This document shows positions 23,300 to 34,978 of a stretch of 64,000 bases of DNA, in pieces. The position numbers and the translations under genes are program-made. Source of the DNA: Charina bottae (lineage: Eukaryota; Chordata; Lepidosauria; Squamata; Charinaidae); the NCBI GenBank assembly GCA_023362775.1, contig JALMGJ010000025.1, positions 10,479,001 to 10,543,000 on the forward strand, written 5' to 3'. The notes below the pieces were generated by a model. The model was not told where the DNA came from, ran no database searches, and worked only from the letters and a program-made list of their open reading frames with translations. Within the stretch, counting starts at the first letter, position 1. The number at the start of each line of letters is the position of its first letter.

Positions 23300-23625
23300 T
23301 ATATATTATTTTTTAGTTTTACTCAAATCTATTAGCCACCCAACTCCAATGGATTCTGGGCAGTATACAAAACTGAAAAATCCATAAAAACAGACGAAAT
23401 GTCAAACCACACTAATGGTTAGGCCTAGACTAAAACGATCTCGTAAACAACACAAATCAAAGAAGGGGTCCCAGAAATAGAATAATACATTGATATATCA
23501 ACCCCAGGCTTGGGACCAAAGACAGGTTTTAAGAGCTTTCCGGAACCCTGGGAGAGAGGGTGTAGTCCTTATCTCTAGCAGGATGCTGTTCCAGAGGGAA
23601 CATAAATTAAACTCTCCTGTATGGC
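23300..23625 (-). mobile_element. L3-like LINE 3' end, old
   Basis: The plus-strand words 'TTAGCCACCCAACTCC', 'GATTCTGGGCAGTATAC' and 'GACAGGTTTTAAGAGCTTTC' correspond to the 3' UTR and C-terminal region of the 29-kb LINE. It is 5' truncated and diverged. Confidence 0.65.
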
Positions 23626-24197
23626 TTACATGACCCTCATTAATTGATTAAGATATATCTTGTTTCTGTACGCATTCACAGCTTCTGTTCCCATCACAGG
23701 TTTGTTATATGTGTTGATGGCATTCTTGCTAATACCATTCTTGTTGCAGTTGTTATTTTCTGTTAGCACCTATCAAATAGAGCCTCTACAGTTTTTCATA
23801 GCTTAGGGCAGGTGATCCTAACCTGGGGTTAAAGTTCTTAGGGCAAGGTTTTTTTAAATGAGGGCTTTGATGGTTTAAATGAGGGTTTTTTAAATGAGGG
23901 CTTTTAATAAAGAAGCACATATATTACTATATTATGTGGTGGTAAAAGGTACCCCCCCCATACACATGTCAGCTGCATTCACTACCAAACCTATAAGATC
24001 CCCCCCCCCGCCCCATACATATGAACTGCTGAAAGTGCCCTTGCAAGAAAACATTCACAGCAAGCTGAATTGACCCTGAGTGGCAATAGGGAGAAGACTC
24101 AGTCAGGTTTCTATTCACTATTGTATTCTATTCTATATCTCAAAGATAGTAGGGCTAGCATGCTGATCTAGTAGGAAGGGATAAATAATAATAAAGT
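23626..24197. other. No recognised repeat; small local duplications
   Basis: 'TTTAAATGAGGG' occurs three times between 23855 and 23900, and C runs lie at about 23951 and 24001. Unassigned otherwise. Confidence 0.45.
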
Positions 24198-24210
24198 CAC
24201 ATGGATGGGT

Positions 24211-24515
24211 GGGACCGTGGTGGCTCAGTGGTTAAGATGCCGAGTCAGAGGCCATTAAGGCTGAAAGCTTGGCAGTTCGAATCCCAAGAGTGCGAGCCAT
24301 TTGCCTGAGTGAGCTCCTGGCAATTTGTCCCAGCTCCTGCCAACCTAGCAGTTCAAAAGCATGCAAATGCAAGTAGATAAATAGGTACCACTCCGGTGGG
24401 AAAAATCACAGGGACATGGAAGGAGCCTCCTCGGGCGTCCCCTGGGTAATGGTGATGTCACCGGCAAATCCTTTCACTACAAAAGCGCCTTGGTGCTTCT
24501 GACACGAAAAAAAAA
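24211..24515 (+). mobile_element. tRNA-derived SINE with poly(A) tail and perfect 13-bp target duplication
   Basis: The head ('CGTGGTGGCTCAGTGGTTAA', B box 'AGTTCGAATCCC') and body ('AAAGCATGCAAATGCAAGTA', 'ATAGGTACCACTCCGGTGGG') match the Sauria SINEs. The 3' third is different: 'GTGATGTCACCGGCAAATCC', 'TGGTGCTTCTGACACG' and nine A residues. The 13-bp duplication CACATGGATGGGT flanks it at 24198-24210 and 24516-24528. A poly(A) end and a long duplication point to an L1-type machinery rather than BovB. Confidence 0.9.
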
Positions 24516-24528
24516 CACATGGATGGGT

Positions 24529-26043
24529 TTATCTAAAACATTCCAACATCACGCTGTAATTTCCACTGTGTCTGCCTTTTTCTGTGTCTTGTCTTTGCAA
24601 TGTAGTGGGCCAAAGTTATATAAGCCCTGGTTCTGCTTTTGCTCAGGGCTGTCAGCTTTGCATTTTGTTAATAAAATTATGTTGTATCTTCAAAGTGTTT
24701 TGGTTTGCCAGGTTTGAACACAACAATTAAGTATTTATTTTTCAAATATTTTGATAACTGTATTTGAGCATAATTGGTTTACATTGTAATACAATCTATA
24801 CCTGTATTTTATTTTATGCATTTAAATACATTTTTCTGAAAAAGGTTCCATGTTAAGAACACCTTGGTTTAGGGCCTTACAATGTCTAAATCCAGCTTTG
24901 AATATAAGTAAGCTGACTGTAACAATTAGACTGATTCAGTCATTATTTTATATCTATTTTATCAAGGGTTACAAGAACAGGGTTATAAGAGCATTCTCCT
25001 AGCAGAGAAATAAAAAAATATAACTATATCTTTGGAAACAAAAGCAACTGCAGGATCAAGAGTGAAGTGAATGCTAAAAATAACATACGTTCGAACAAAG
25101 AATACATTTAATCAGTTATTTTAATGTGACATTACAAATGTATTTTCCTTAAAATTAGGTATGAACAGGAATTTTAAGGGGTAATTCAGAACTCAGAATA
25201 ATGTGCATTATGAAAAACTTCAATGAAAATGTACATGCGTTTTTGTGTGGACTTTTGTTAAGCAAGCAAAGAAAGAACAAACACATATACATTCCCATCA
25301 CGCTATTCCCCTTCAGATAAGCAACGTTATACAAAGCACAGAAAAGGAGTAAGAAGTAGTGAGCAAAAGAAATCAAAGGCAAAATATAAGAGAAAAGGAA
25401 ATCTAACTAAATCTAGTTTACACCAGCACCGTTCATTGTATCTCTCCATACCTTTCCATCCTTGTAAACCAGCCTTGCTATCTTTACATCCATACGCGGA
25501 TTCATAATTTTGTTCTTTACAATAAAGAATAAACAGGGTGGTATCAATGTAACTGTAAGATTGAGGAAAAACCGAGCAACTGAAAGAAATGGCAAATGTA
25601 AGTGTTTTTGCTTTTGATAGTTGAGAAAAGTTCAGCAAGAATGCTTTTCCTCACCACCAACTCTTCTTACTGAATTAAGCTGCAGTTGCTAAACTGACAC
25701 TTATCATAAGGTCCACAAGAGCTCTGAAGGCCTGGATGGTCAAACTGTGCTAAATCATCCTACATTCTCTTTCACTGAATAAGTTTTCCCTAGAAAGTAT
25801 GTAAAGAAAAGGAAATCCTAAAACTTTAAAATATATTTGGCTTGAAATGAGATCTTTCATTGTGTCTTTCCTTGGGGTTTAATGGAAGTATGGTAAGATC
25901 ATTCTATATGAAAGAAAAGAATTCACAGACTCCTTAGCCCTCTTTTTAACTAAGTCAAGGCATAAATACATGATCACATTTCTACAATATTCTCTTTCCA
26001 GTTGAACATATTAGGCTTATACGTATTTTAAGGTGAAATGGAC
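24529..26043. other. Unassigned; possible LTR-like stretch
   Basis: A TATA-like 'TATATAAGC' (about 24618) followed by 'AATAAAATTATG' (about 24669) has the spacing of an LTR promoter and poly(A) signal. No TG...CA ends with a target duplication were found. The remainder shows nothing recognisable. Confidence 0.25.
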
Positions 26044-26122
26044 CTTTCCTTTCCTTTCCTTTCCTTTCCTTTCCTTTCCTTTCCTTTCCTTTCCTTTCCT
26101 TTCCTTTCCTTTCCTTTCCTTT
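26044..26122. repeat. (TTTCC)n microsatellite
   Basis: About 15 perfect pentamers. Confidence 0.95.
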
Positions 26123-27039
26123 TAGGAGGGAAAATAAATATTGCCATCCAGAGAAATGGCTTGGCTGCCCACAACTACTTAGTAATATTCATGTTGAAAG
26201 TGGGGACAGAATGCCTTACTGAAATGATTCTATGTCATGACATAGGATTATACTTAAAATATTTAGAGGGTATTTTTTTTCCAATTCCATCAAAGTACCA
26301 AAAAAAACATTGGCTGAATATATCAGCCTAAAGTTGAAGATACATACATAGGTGAAATGAAAGCTGCAACATAATTGCCTTGAGGAACTGAAATTTTGAA
26401 GAAAATAGTTGAGAAAGAAAAGCACAGAAAGAGTATTTGACAAAGCAATTTAACAAAACAACCTTTTCAGCAAAACGGTAAAGAAAAAGCTGAGTACCTA
26501 AATTGAAGCTAATGAAGAGAAGCACAAAGCACAGGAGGATGTTAAATGTGAGATGCTGATGGGAGCAGAGAAGGAGGAGAAGGAAGGACCAAGGTAAAAA
26601 CATTTGGTAGTGCAAATATTTCAAAGTAACCACTAACCTTTCAGAAGGGATTTGGTGCCCAATAATTAGATTTGGTGGAGTGGTTGTGCCCAGAGTCCCT
26701 AATATGAGACGCATTCTGGGAATCAGGGAATAATTTCATCATTTGTGATAGACTGCTCCATTGGTTTGGGGTGTGAAAAGGAGGTTCAAGATAATAGTGA
26801 GCAACAGCAGGGACATAAGTTGTCAGCCTCTGCATGAAGATGGCTGATGTCGGTATTGTATGCTATGGAAATTACTTTTCTAGTTTTCCTAAAAAATGGA
26901 TTCTTCAAGAAAAAATTCCTATGTTCAATTATGTTTATTATAAATTAAAGTTGTTTAAAAAGATAACTAAACTCCTGTTATTCATTTATATGTAGGAACA
27001 TTATAACATTCTCTGTTATGATTATTAATTTTCTTACTA
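26123..27039. other. No recognised feature
   Basis: Unassigned. A minus-strand open frame at 26328-26714 (128 codons) has no recognisable domain. Confidence 0.5.
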
Positions 27040-27700
27040 TTTCTCAAAAAAATTTTTTTTAAAAAAAACCCTTTATTATATTTTCGAAGTATAGATAAAA
27101 ATGAAAAGATAGGAAAAGGTTGAAAGAAAACTAAAGGAAAAATAGACAAACTAAAGAAGTGCAAAAATAAATAGAAGATACAAAAAGAATGACTTCCGAC
27201 TCTTTACAACAAAGATATACACAAAAAATACATCAATCTCTTACTCCGATTTTAACTATAGTAAACATTATTTTTATAATCCATTTCAACTTAATAATCA
27301 AATCCAAAATTATAACTTCATTTTTTTCCAGTTACAAACAAAAAGCCCAAAAGCAGTTCTCTACCAGAAACAAATTTAAACTAAGTATTATCTCACATCC
27401 ATTTAGCAAGTTTCGCCTTCTCTGCTAAATCCATTAAATTTATCTTAGTTCCCCTAATAATACCTTCCACCACTGTACATAAAAAGTCTTGCTCTTATTA
27501 TATATAAAAAATCAAACTGTTATTTCAAACTAAATATTCATCAAACTTACAAGGGATAAATTCTATTGTACGTTCAATTTAAAACCTTTGAAATTACAAT
27601 ACATATTTTCCCAGTAGTTCTTAACATTCTTAAAAAACTAGAAATAACTCAATTTATAAATCTAACATTTTTTTAAATACATTTCTCAAAAAAATTATCT
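27040..27700 (-). mobile_element. Possible L1 LINE 3' end
   Basis: The minus-strand sequence near 27395-27445 can be read as the L1 ORF2 C-terminal helix ('LMDLAEKAKLAN'-like). It is followed by an A-rich 3' UTR and a T/A-rich terminus at 27045-27075. It is diverged, and the boundaries are approximate. Confidence 0.45.
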
Positions 27701-28054
27701 GAAGGAGAACCTGATAGTTTGATCTTTTGATAGGAAATGGAAATTTGTACAGTAGTCCATTTAATTTCAGATCCATACTCATTCAAATTCAATAGCATTT
27801 TTCATATCATACTACTGTAGGAAAAAAAGAGTGAAAAGAATTTTAAAATGTCAGTAGATGACTCTGATACATGCAAAATATGCAAAATAGCTTTTGTTTT
27901 AAATTAAAAAGGGGAAGATAACTTCTTTGATGTTCTTTGTAAATTAAAATTCACTTAATTAAGTCAGTAACATGGTTAGGAGAAAATGGAATGCATATAC
28001 CCAAAAAAATTAACTAAATGAAGAAATCATGCAAAAAGAATAGATAGAACATTA

Positions 28055-28283
28055 CAGGTAGTTCTCGTTTAGTTACCACAATTAGGACCAGCAACTTGGT
28101 CATTAAGCGAAGCGGTCACTAAGTGAAACCACAACTGTGCTTAAGATCTTACTTCAGCTTTCCCTTGCTTTACAGATCTGCGAAGGTTGTAAATGTGAGG
28201 ATTGGTCACAAAGTTACTTTTTCATCACCATCGTAACTGTGAACAGTTGCTAAATGAATCAGTCACTAAATGAGGTCTACTTG
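28055..28283. mobile_element. Tc1/mariner-type MITE
   Basis: The ends 'CAGGTAGTTCTCGTTTAG' and (right, inverted) 'CAAGTAGACCTCATTTAG' agree at most positions and are flanked by TA on both sides (28053-28054 and 28284-28285). The interior has repeated 'GTCACTAA(G/A)TGA' phrases. It is 229 bp and non-coding; a mariner/pogo-type transposase is inferred from the TA target only. Confidence 0.7.
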
Positions 28284-28285
28284 TA

Positions 28286-29080
28286 TCCCTTTTAGATGTT
28301 CTCCACCGCTTGTATCCTAACATATACAATAGGTGAGTGGGAGTCATTTTCAGGGGACAATCAATAGATAAAAGTTTTAGAAAGTATATAATATATACTT
28401 CTATACTTGGCACATAGCTGTTCTGTCAAAATTTCCAGCCTCTCTCTCCCTTCCCCCTTACCCCCCTTTCCTCCTCCTCCTCCTCCTCCTCCTCTCCCTC
28501 TCCTTCTCTAGCTTTCAGGCTGTTCTTTTGGGATGGGCATATAGGTGGGAAGTTCTAACACTATCAATCAAATGTTAGTGCAGCTATTCCAACTTTTTTC
28601 AATATATTTGCTAAGGAAAAAAATGAACAAGCAGTGGGAAAACACTGGAGAGTTACAAATGGAAGGTGAAGTAGTCTAGACCCTCTAAAATCCCATGAAT
28701 GAGATGGAGTGATTGCATAATGAAAGGAAAAATGTATAAAAGCCCAACATTCTTAGACTTAAAACTTCATATGCAAACAGGTACAGCTTAATTGAAACTA
28801 CTTTATTATTAAATGCAGCATTTAATGAGAAATTTTACTCTACTTGAAGTCCAAGTCCAAGATTTTGGATAGTTGGCAGCAGTTATGTTAAATAGTGTTT
28901 GAAGACAACTCTAGACCTATACATTGATCTAAGGAATCTTTTTACTACATTGATTCTTTCCTTATTCTCTTGTACTGTTTTATCTTTCAGCTGAGTATAG
29001 TTGAAATATAAGGAGGGATAGAATAATTAGATCTGGGGATGAGTAATGCTCAATTGTAAAACATAATAGATTATATGGCT
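28286..29080. other. No recognised feature except a CTC tract
   Basis: (CTC)n lies at 28470-28493 in a pyrimidine-rich stretch. Nothing else was recognised. Confidence 0.5.
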
Positions 29081-32000
29081 TTTATTATTATTATTATTTA
29101 TTATTTATTTAATTTATTCCCCGCCCATCTCCCATACAAGGGACTCTGGGCGGGTTACAATAATTAAAACTTAAAAATTTAAAATATTTAAAACCATACA
29201 AAATAGAAAATGTGTAAAAATATATCCAAATATAAAATAAAATAAAATCCAAGATGGATTGGGGACCGTAGCATAGGTCATATTGCTACGGGGCCAGCCA
29301 ACCCCAGGAGACACTACCACCTCCGTTGTCCCAGGCCAGGTGGCAGAGCCAGGTCTTAATGGCCTTCCGAAAGGCCAGGAGTGAAGGGGCCAGTCTCACC
29401 TCCGGGGGCAAGATGTTCCATAAGGCGGGCACTGTCGCAGAGAAAGCACGCCTCCTGGACCCCGCTAGATGGAATTCTCTTGTTGAGGGGGTCCGAAGCA
29501 TGCCCTCTCTGCACGCACGTGTGGGGCGGGCTGACGTTATCGGGACGAGACGGTCCCTCAGGTACCCTGGTCCTATGCCATATAGGGCTTTAAAGGTAAT
29601 CACCAACACTTTGAATTGGACCCGGAAGCAAACTGGCAACCAATGCAGCTCACATAGCAGAGGTGTTACATGTGCCGATCTTATGGCACCCGTAACTGCT
29701 CGCGCCGCCGCATTCTGTACCAGCTGAAGCTTCCGGATACTCTTCAGGGGTAGCCCCATGTAGAGCGCATTACAGTAGTCTATGCGGGAGATGACAAGGG
29801 CATGAGTGACTGTTCGGAGGGCCTCCTGATCCAGGAAAGGGCGTAACTAGCGCACAACTCGAAGTTGTGAAAAGGCCCTCCTGGCCACAACTGCCACCTG
29901 CTCTTCGAGCAAGAGTCGCGAGTCCAGGAGGACCCCCAGATTCCGCACTGGATCCGAGTGAGGTAGTGCAACCCCACCCAGAACCAAAGATGACAACTTC
30001 CCGGATCTAGGGGGGCCGTCAATCCACAGCCACTCCGTCTTACCAGGGTTCAGTTGAAGCCTGTTGTTCCCCATCCAGACCCCCACAGCCTCCAGACACT
30101 GAGATAGGGCATCGACCGCATCACCTACTTCACCCGGGATGGAGATGTATAACTGGGTATCATCAGCATATTGGTGATACCTCATCCCGTGGTGACAGAT
30201 GATCTCGCCCAGCGGCTTCATGTAGATGTTGAACAGGAGAGGAGAGAGAACCGATCCCTGCGGCACCCCACAAGACAGGGGTCGCGGGTCAGCTCTCTCC
30301 TCTCCTATCAACACCGACTGGGAACGGTCCTGGAGGAAGGAGGCGAACCAGCACAAAACCACGCCGCCCGCCCCCAACTCCCTGAGCCGCCCCAAGAATA
30401 TACCATGGTCGACGGTATCAAAAGCCGCTGAGAGATCTAAGAGAGCCAGGATGGACGCACTCCCTCCATCCCGCCCTCGCCAGAGATCATCCATAAGCAC
30501 GACCAATGCAGTCTCTGTCCCATATCCTGGCCTGAAACCTGACTGAAAAGGGTTCAGATAATCCGTTTCCTCCAGAATCCTCTGGAGTTGCAAAGCCACC
30601 ACCTTCTCAACCACCTTTCCCAAAAAGGGAAGGTGGGAGACTGGGCGAAAATTGCCCAGAATAGTAGGGTCCAAAGATGTTTTTTTGAGGAGGGGGTGCA
30701 CCAGAGCCTCCTTAAAGGCAGCCGGGAACACCCCCTCACTCAAGGACGAATTTATAATCGCCAGGAGCCAGCCACATGTCACCCCTCTAGCTGATTTCAC
30801 CAGCCAGGAGGGACATGGGTCAAGTTGACATGTGGTGGCATTTACAATCCCAAGGATCCTGTCTACTTCATCAGGCCCAACAGGATCAAACTGCTCCCAG
30901 ATAACATGGTAAGTACGAGCCTCTGGCATCTCCCCAGATCTTGTCTCATGCTTGGAGTCCAACTTGGAATGAATCTGAGCGATTTTGTCCTGCAGATGCT
31001 CAGAAAACTCTTCCGATCGGCCCTGTAGATGGGACTCCCCTTGTTCCCAACCCAAAAGCGATCTTGTAATCTTAAACAGGGCCGTTGGACGGCATTCTGC
31101 GGACGCAATAAGAGCGGAGAAATATTCACATTTCGCCGCTCTTACCGCCACAAGGTAGGCCTTAACAGCGGCTCTAGATTGTGTTCGGTCAGATTCCGTC
31201 TTCGTCTTTCTCCAGCGGCGCTCTAGACGTCTCTTAATCCTCTTCAAAGCCCTCAGCTCCTCCGTAAACCACGGAGAGTGACGGGCCGAACAGGGCCGGA
31301 GAGGTCGCATAGGTGCGATCTTGTCCAGGGCTCTGGCTGCTGCCTTGTTCCAGGCTGCAGCCAGGACCTCCACTGGACTGTGAAGCAAGTCCTCGGGAAT
31401 AACCCCCAGCTCCTTCTGAAACCTCACTGGGTCCATCAGTTGCCGGGGGCGGACCAGTCGAATAGGTCCCGCCTCCCTGCGGAGTGGGGTAGCACAAGAG
31501 AGTCTCAGGGTCACCAGGGCGTGGTCTTACCATGACAATGGGGAAAGATGTAACTCTCCCCTCAGATCACATTGCCACTGCTTGGACAAGAAAACTAAAT
31601 CCGGAGTGAGACCACTGTCACGAGTCGGGTCACGAATAATCTGAGACAGGCCCATAGCTGCCATGGTAGCCATGAACTCCCGGGCCGCCTCCGAGGACCG
31701 TCCCAGGGACGGCAGATTGAAATCCCCCAGAACCATAAGTCTGGGGAACTCCACTGCCAACCCTGAGACAGCCTTGAGCAGCTCAGGCAGGGAGGTTGCT
31801 ACGCAGCAGGGAGGCTGGTACAGCAGCAACACTCCCAACTGTTCTCATGAACCCAACTTGAAAAACAGGGTCTCACACCCGGTCACTTGTGGAGCAGCGC
31901 CCCTGAAGGCCACAAGGGACTCTCGGATGACAACTGCTACCCCTCCTCCCCTGCCCTGGTGTCTCGGCTGATGCCACACCCGAAACCCGGCTGGGCACAT

Positions 32001-33090
32001 TTCCGAGAGGGCTACTCCCCCCTCTGGGCCCAGCCAGGTCTCGGTAATACACACCAGATCAGCCCCTTCCTCTGTGATTAAATCACTTATAAGGGGGGCC
32101 TTGTTATTCACCGACCTGGCGTTCAGCAGCAGCAGTCGGAGACCGGAGCCCACGAGGATCTGCTTACCAGGGCCTGGGTATGAACACGGGGGGCCGGAAC
32201 GCACCACCGGTAACAAACACCGGGGGCGCCTTCCCCGATAATGGCTTGCCCTCCGGTTCCCGTCATACCGTCCCCTGCCCGTCACCACCTGAATCACTTG
32301 GCCTGCCACACAGCCCCCAGAGATTCCCAGCTCTGGCCTAGTAGCCTCCACTCCCAGACCTCTGGAATTCCTGGGCTTAATCAAGGGTCCCTTATCCCAT
32401 TCATCCATCATACAGTCGCACACAATGTCGGGCAGTGACAAGACCCCCCAGCGCACCAGCTCTCGCTCTCGGCACTGTTAGGGTCCAGCACCACCCCCGC
32501 TCATACTCTGTACCTCTCCCTCAACTTCTCTCACTGGTCAGGGAGAGGTACCAACACCCACCAACAGTCACTCCTACCCCACCTGGCTCTCACCCAGGGG
32601 GTACTCTTACATACCCATACAATCTTGGCTCCCCCTCGTCTCTCACCCGGGGGGGTCCACATTCATACCAAGGGACCCCTACAAACCCTCTGCCACCTTA
32701 GCTTAAATGGGACGACATGCAGAATTTTATGGGAGTTAGTCCGTGTTCTTCGTAGGCCCTGGTCTCCTGGGCTATCTGTCCAGCCTCTGCGTCTTCCCGG
32801 GCCGCAGGGCTCTCCACCAACTCCAGTCCGCTCTAACATCGGAAGCCTCCGAACCCCCTCTAGAAGTCGGTCCAGGAAAAAAGTCCAGGAGTCCGCTGCC
32901 TCAACCGGGCTCCCCTCCGTGCTGTGACGGCTCCGCTAGGCCCCCACCAACTATACCGGCCTAGCTCAAACTCCGATGGTCTCCAGCCTCCAGCAGTCAA
33001 AAACAGAGAGGCCTCCGGCAGCCTCCAGCCGACCACGATAGTCTTTGGATTCCGCAGGCTCCACCGGCCCCAGCTCAGAGATCAGCAATC
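29081..33090 (-). mobile_element. L3-like (CR1/L2-group) non-LTR retrotransposon, nearly full length
   Basis: This is a 4-kb minus-strand LINE. The 3' end is 'GAGATGGGCGGGGAATAAAT' with an (AAT)n tail at 29081-29115. The 3' UTR precedes the ORF2 stop at 29286. The 5' region from 32457 to about 33090 is GC-rich, pyrimidine-biased on the plus strand and non-coding as far as I can see. No separate ORF1 was recognised. The family also supplies the fragments at 3.4, 6.3, 6.6, 23.3, 37.8, 43.8, 47.7 and 58.6 kb. Family naming (L3, L2 or CR1 subgroup) rests on protein layout only. Confidence 0.88.
29286..32456 (-). pseudogene. LINE ORF2: APE endonuclease plus reverse transcriptase, one frame with three stops
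   Basis: One minus-strand frame runs from 32456 to 29286, about 1,056 codons. It is broken only by TGA at 31845-31847, TAA at 31527-31529 and TAG at 29847-29849. The endonuclease begins near codon 107 with 'LLLLNARSVNNKAPLISDL' and has 'VCITETWL' and 'LGDFNLPSLG'. The D-H pair follows the TAA stop directly. The RT domain has 'FRPGYGTETA', 'DLSAAFDTVDH', 'GVPQGSVLSPLLFNIYM' and the catalytic 'YADDTQLYI' (30159-30170 encodes YADD). The C-terminal block is 'LHWLPVCFRVQFKVLVITF'. There are no frameshifts, so the copy is relatively young. It would have copied its own RNA and possibly other RNAs by target-primed reverse transcription. Confidence 0.92.
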
Positions 33091-33243
33091 AAATTAGCCT
33101 TTGCCCTGCTTCATTTTGTACTCCAAGGCCAAACTTGCCTGTTCTGATTATTTCTTGACCTCCTACTTTAGCATTCCAGTCCCCTATGATGAAAAGGACA
33201 TCTTTTTTGGTGTTAGTTCTAGAAGATGTTGTAGGTCTTCATA
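33091..33243 (-). pseudogene. BovB/RTE endonuclease fragment between two L3-like 5' regions
   Basis: The minus-strand translation gives an RTE APE-endonuclease block: 'KKDVLFIIGDWNAKVGGQE', then a segment ending in a decayed 'NEAGQR'-like block. The fragment is about 150 bp with no LINE ends. It lies exactly between two partial copies of the same L3-like 5' region. Confidence 0.82.
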
Positions 33244-33772
33244 GAACTCCGGGATTCTTGGGACTAATCAAGGGTCCCTTATCCCATTCATCCATCATCC
33301 AATCTCATGCAATGTCGGGTAGCGCGTAAGACCCCCCAGCGCACCAGCTCTCACTCTCGGCACTGGTAGGGTCCAGCACCACCCCCACTCACACTCTACA
33401 CTCACACTCTGCACCTCTCCCTCAACTTCTGTCACTGGTCAGGGAGAGGCACCAACACTCACCAGCACTCACTCCTACCCCACCTGACTCTCACCCAGGG
33501 GGGTACTCTTACAAAACCATACAATCTTGGCTCCCCCCCACCTCATCTCTAACCGGGGGGGGTCCACATTCATACCAAGGGACCCCTACAAACCCTCTGC
33601 CGCCTTAGCCCGAATTGGGACAACATCCAGGTCTTCATGGGGGTTAGTCCGTATTATGATATTTCTTACGCCCTGATCTCCTGGGCTCCAGCCTCCGCAA
33701 CATCTGCATTTTCCAGGGCCGCAGGGTTCGCCCCCAACTCCAGCCAGTTCTAACATCAGAGTTTCTGATGTT
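33244..33772 (-). mobile_element. Second copy of the L3-like 5' region
   Basis: From 'AATCAAGGGTCCCTTATCCC' (33265) to 'CCAGTTCTAACATCAG' (about 33760) it parallels 32380-32850 of the neighbouring LINE in the same orientation. Shared phrases include 'GACCCCCCAGCGCACCAGCT' and 'GTCCAGCACCACCCCC'. No endonuclease or RT coding follows, so only the 5' part is present. Confidence 0.85.
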
Positions 33773-34032
33773 TTAGCTTTTATAAAAAACACAACTACCC
33801 CACATATATTAAATTGAATATAGCATCACAGTGACTGATTTGGCTATTGACATTTTTCAATTTCTGGAACTTACTCAGACTCAGTGGGATTAACATCTTT
33901 TAAATGGCAAATTATAGCACACAGTTCCAGAGGTGTGCCCAAATATCCACTGTTTCTTGGTTGGAATCCATGTGGGAACAGACAACCAATTACTTGGTAT
34001 GGTAGTAAGGAGAAGAAAACTGGCAATAGAGC
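33773..34032. other. No recognised feature
   Basis: Short unassigned gap before a SINE. Confidence 0.5.
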
Positions 34033-34156
34033 TGAAGAGCTAGCATTGTCCAAAGACGCTTCCACAGTCATGTGGCCGGCATGAGGCACGCAGAACGCTG
34101 TTACCTACCCACCGAAGTGGTACCTATTCATCTACTTGCATTTGCATGCTTTCGAA
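34033..34156 (-). mobile_element. Sauria SINE, 3' body part (split copy)
   Basis: The minus-strand SINE body runs from 'GAAGAGC' to 'TTCGAAAGCATGCAAATGC'. The BovB-like 3' end is lost. The rest of the same copy resumes at 34847 after a 690-bp insertion. Confidence 0.85.
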
Positions 34157-34846
34157 TGATGGGGTGTGCGCTGGCTTCTAGGGAAAAAATCAAGGCTTGA
34201 GAATAAACAGAGTGCATCTTTTAGGGCTAAAAGTGTTTACTTGTAGCATAAGGCAATAATGCATATACAATCACATTATTGCAAAAAGGAAAACAAAATA
34301 TACATGGTACAGCATTGCAAAAGGAAAACAAACTCACAAGTAGAGATCCATGTATTGTTTCCTGGGCCAGAGCTCATGCCACGGCTGAAACGTATAGCCA
34401 GGCATAACTACCCTCAGAAGTAGAACACACACACAAACATGGCTAAAAGACCCAAAAAGTCAAGAAGCATAGAACACCATTTTGCATGGTTAGATATTCA
34501 GTTCTTCCAGCTTTCTGATTGGCTGGATGTTAGGTGTGACACACACCAGGCCTTTGTGTAGGCCATAGCACAAGGTGGCAGTGCTGCATCTAAGCAAGCA
34601 CGTGATCTCCTCCCTCCCTCTGCTCCCCCTGGAGCAGGCTTCCCACAGAAGGAATCAGGAGGGCTTGTTCTCATGGGAAGGTTTAGAAACTAGACGTAAA
34701 CAATTCATATCTAATGGAGATGTAAGCAAAGCCATTCAAAGTTATGGGAAGGCCTTTTTGTTATCTAGCCACCTGGCGTTACGTCATCATGAGAAGCTTT
34801 TCTCCGTACAGAAAATATTTGCCAATTTCATACGGGAAATCTGACA
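34157..34846. mobile_element. Unidentified 690-bp insertion in a SINE (possible solo LTR)
   Basis: The insert begins 'TGATGGGGTGTGCGCTGG' and ends 'GGGAAATCTGACA', so it has TG...CA ends like an LTR. It contains AATAAA at about 34202. No 4-6 bp target duplication is seen: the left flank ends TTCGAA and the right flank starts TAGCTAGG. There is no coding capacity. A solo LTR of an endogenous retrovirus or other LTR element is possible but unproven. Confidence 0.4.
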
Positions 34847-34978
34847 TAGCTAGGTTGGCAAGAGCTGGAGCTAGTGTGGGAGCTCACTCTGCATGCAGGG
34901 CTAGGGATTCGAACCTCTGAACTTGCGATCTTCCGATCGACAAGCCTGGCGTCTTACCCGCTGAGCCACCACGCCCCT
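34847..34978 (-). mobile_element. Sauria SINE, 5' head part (split copy)
   Basis: This holds the tRNA-like head with B box 'GGTTCGAATCCC' (about 34902-34913, read on the minus strand) and the start of the body, matching 1945-2078 closely. It continues the fragment at 34033-34156. Confidence 0.87.

Noticed and set aside
24590..24725. Second solo LTR
   Set aside because: TATA-like and AATAAA motifs are present, but no TG...CA boundaries with a target duplication could be found.
26328..26714. 128-codon minus-strand ORF as a host gene
   Set aside because: Hydrophobic, low-complexity residues from AT-rich DNA; no family resemblance.
30171..32081. Plus-strand ORFs across the 29-33 kb LINE
   Set aside because: Antisense to the LINE ORF2, which has recognisable endonuclease and RT motifs.
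34157..34846. Confirmed retroviral LTR
   Set aside because: Ends look right, but the target duplication is missing and no internal sequence is present, so it is kept only as a possibility.
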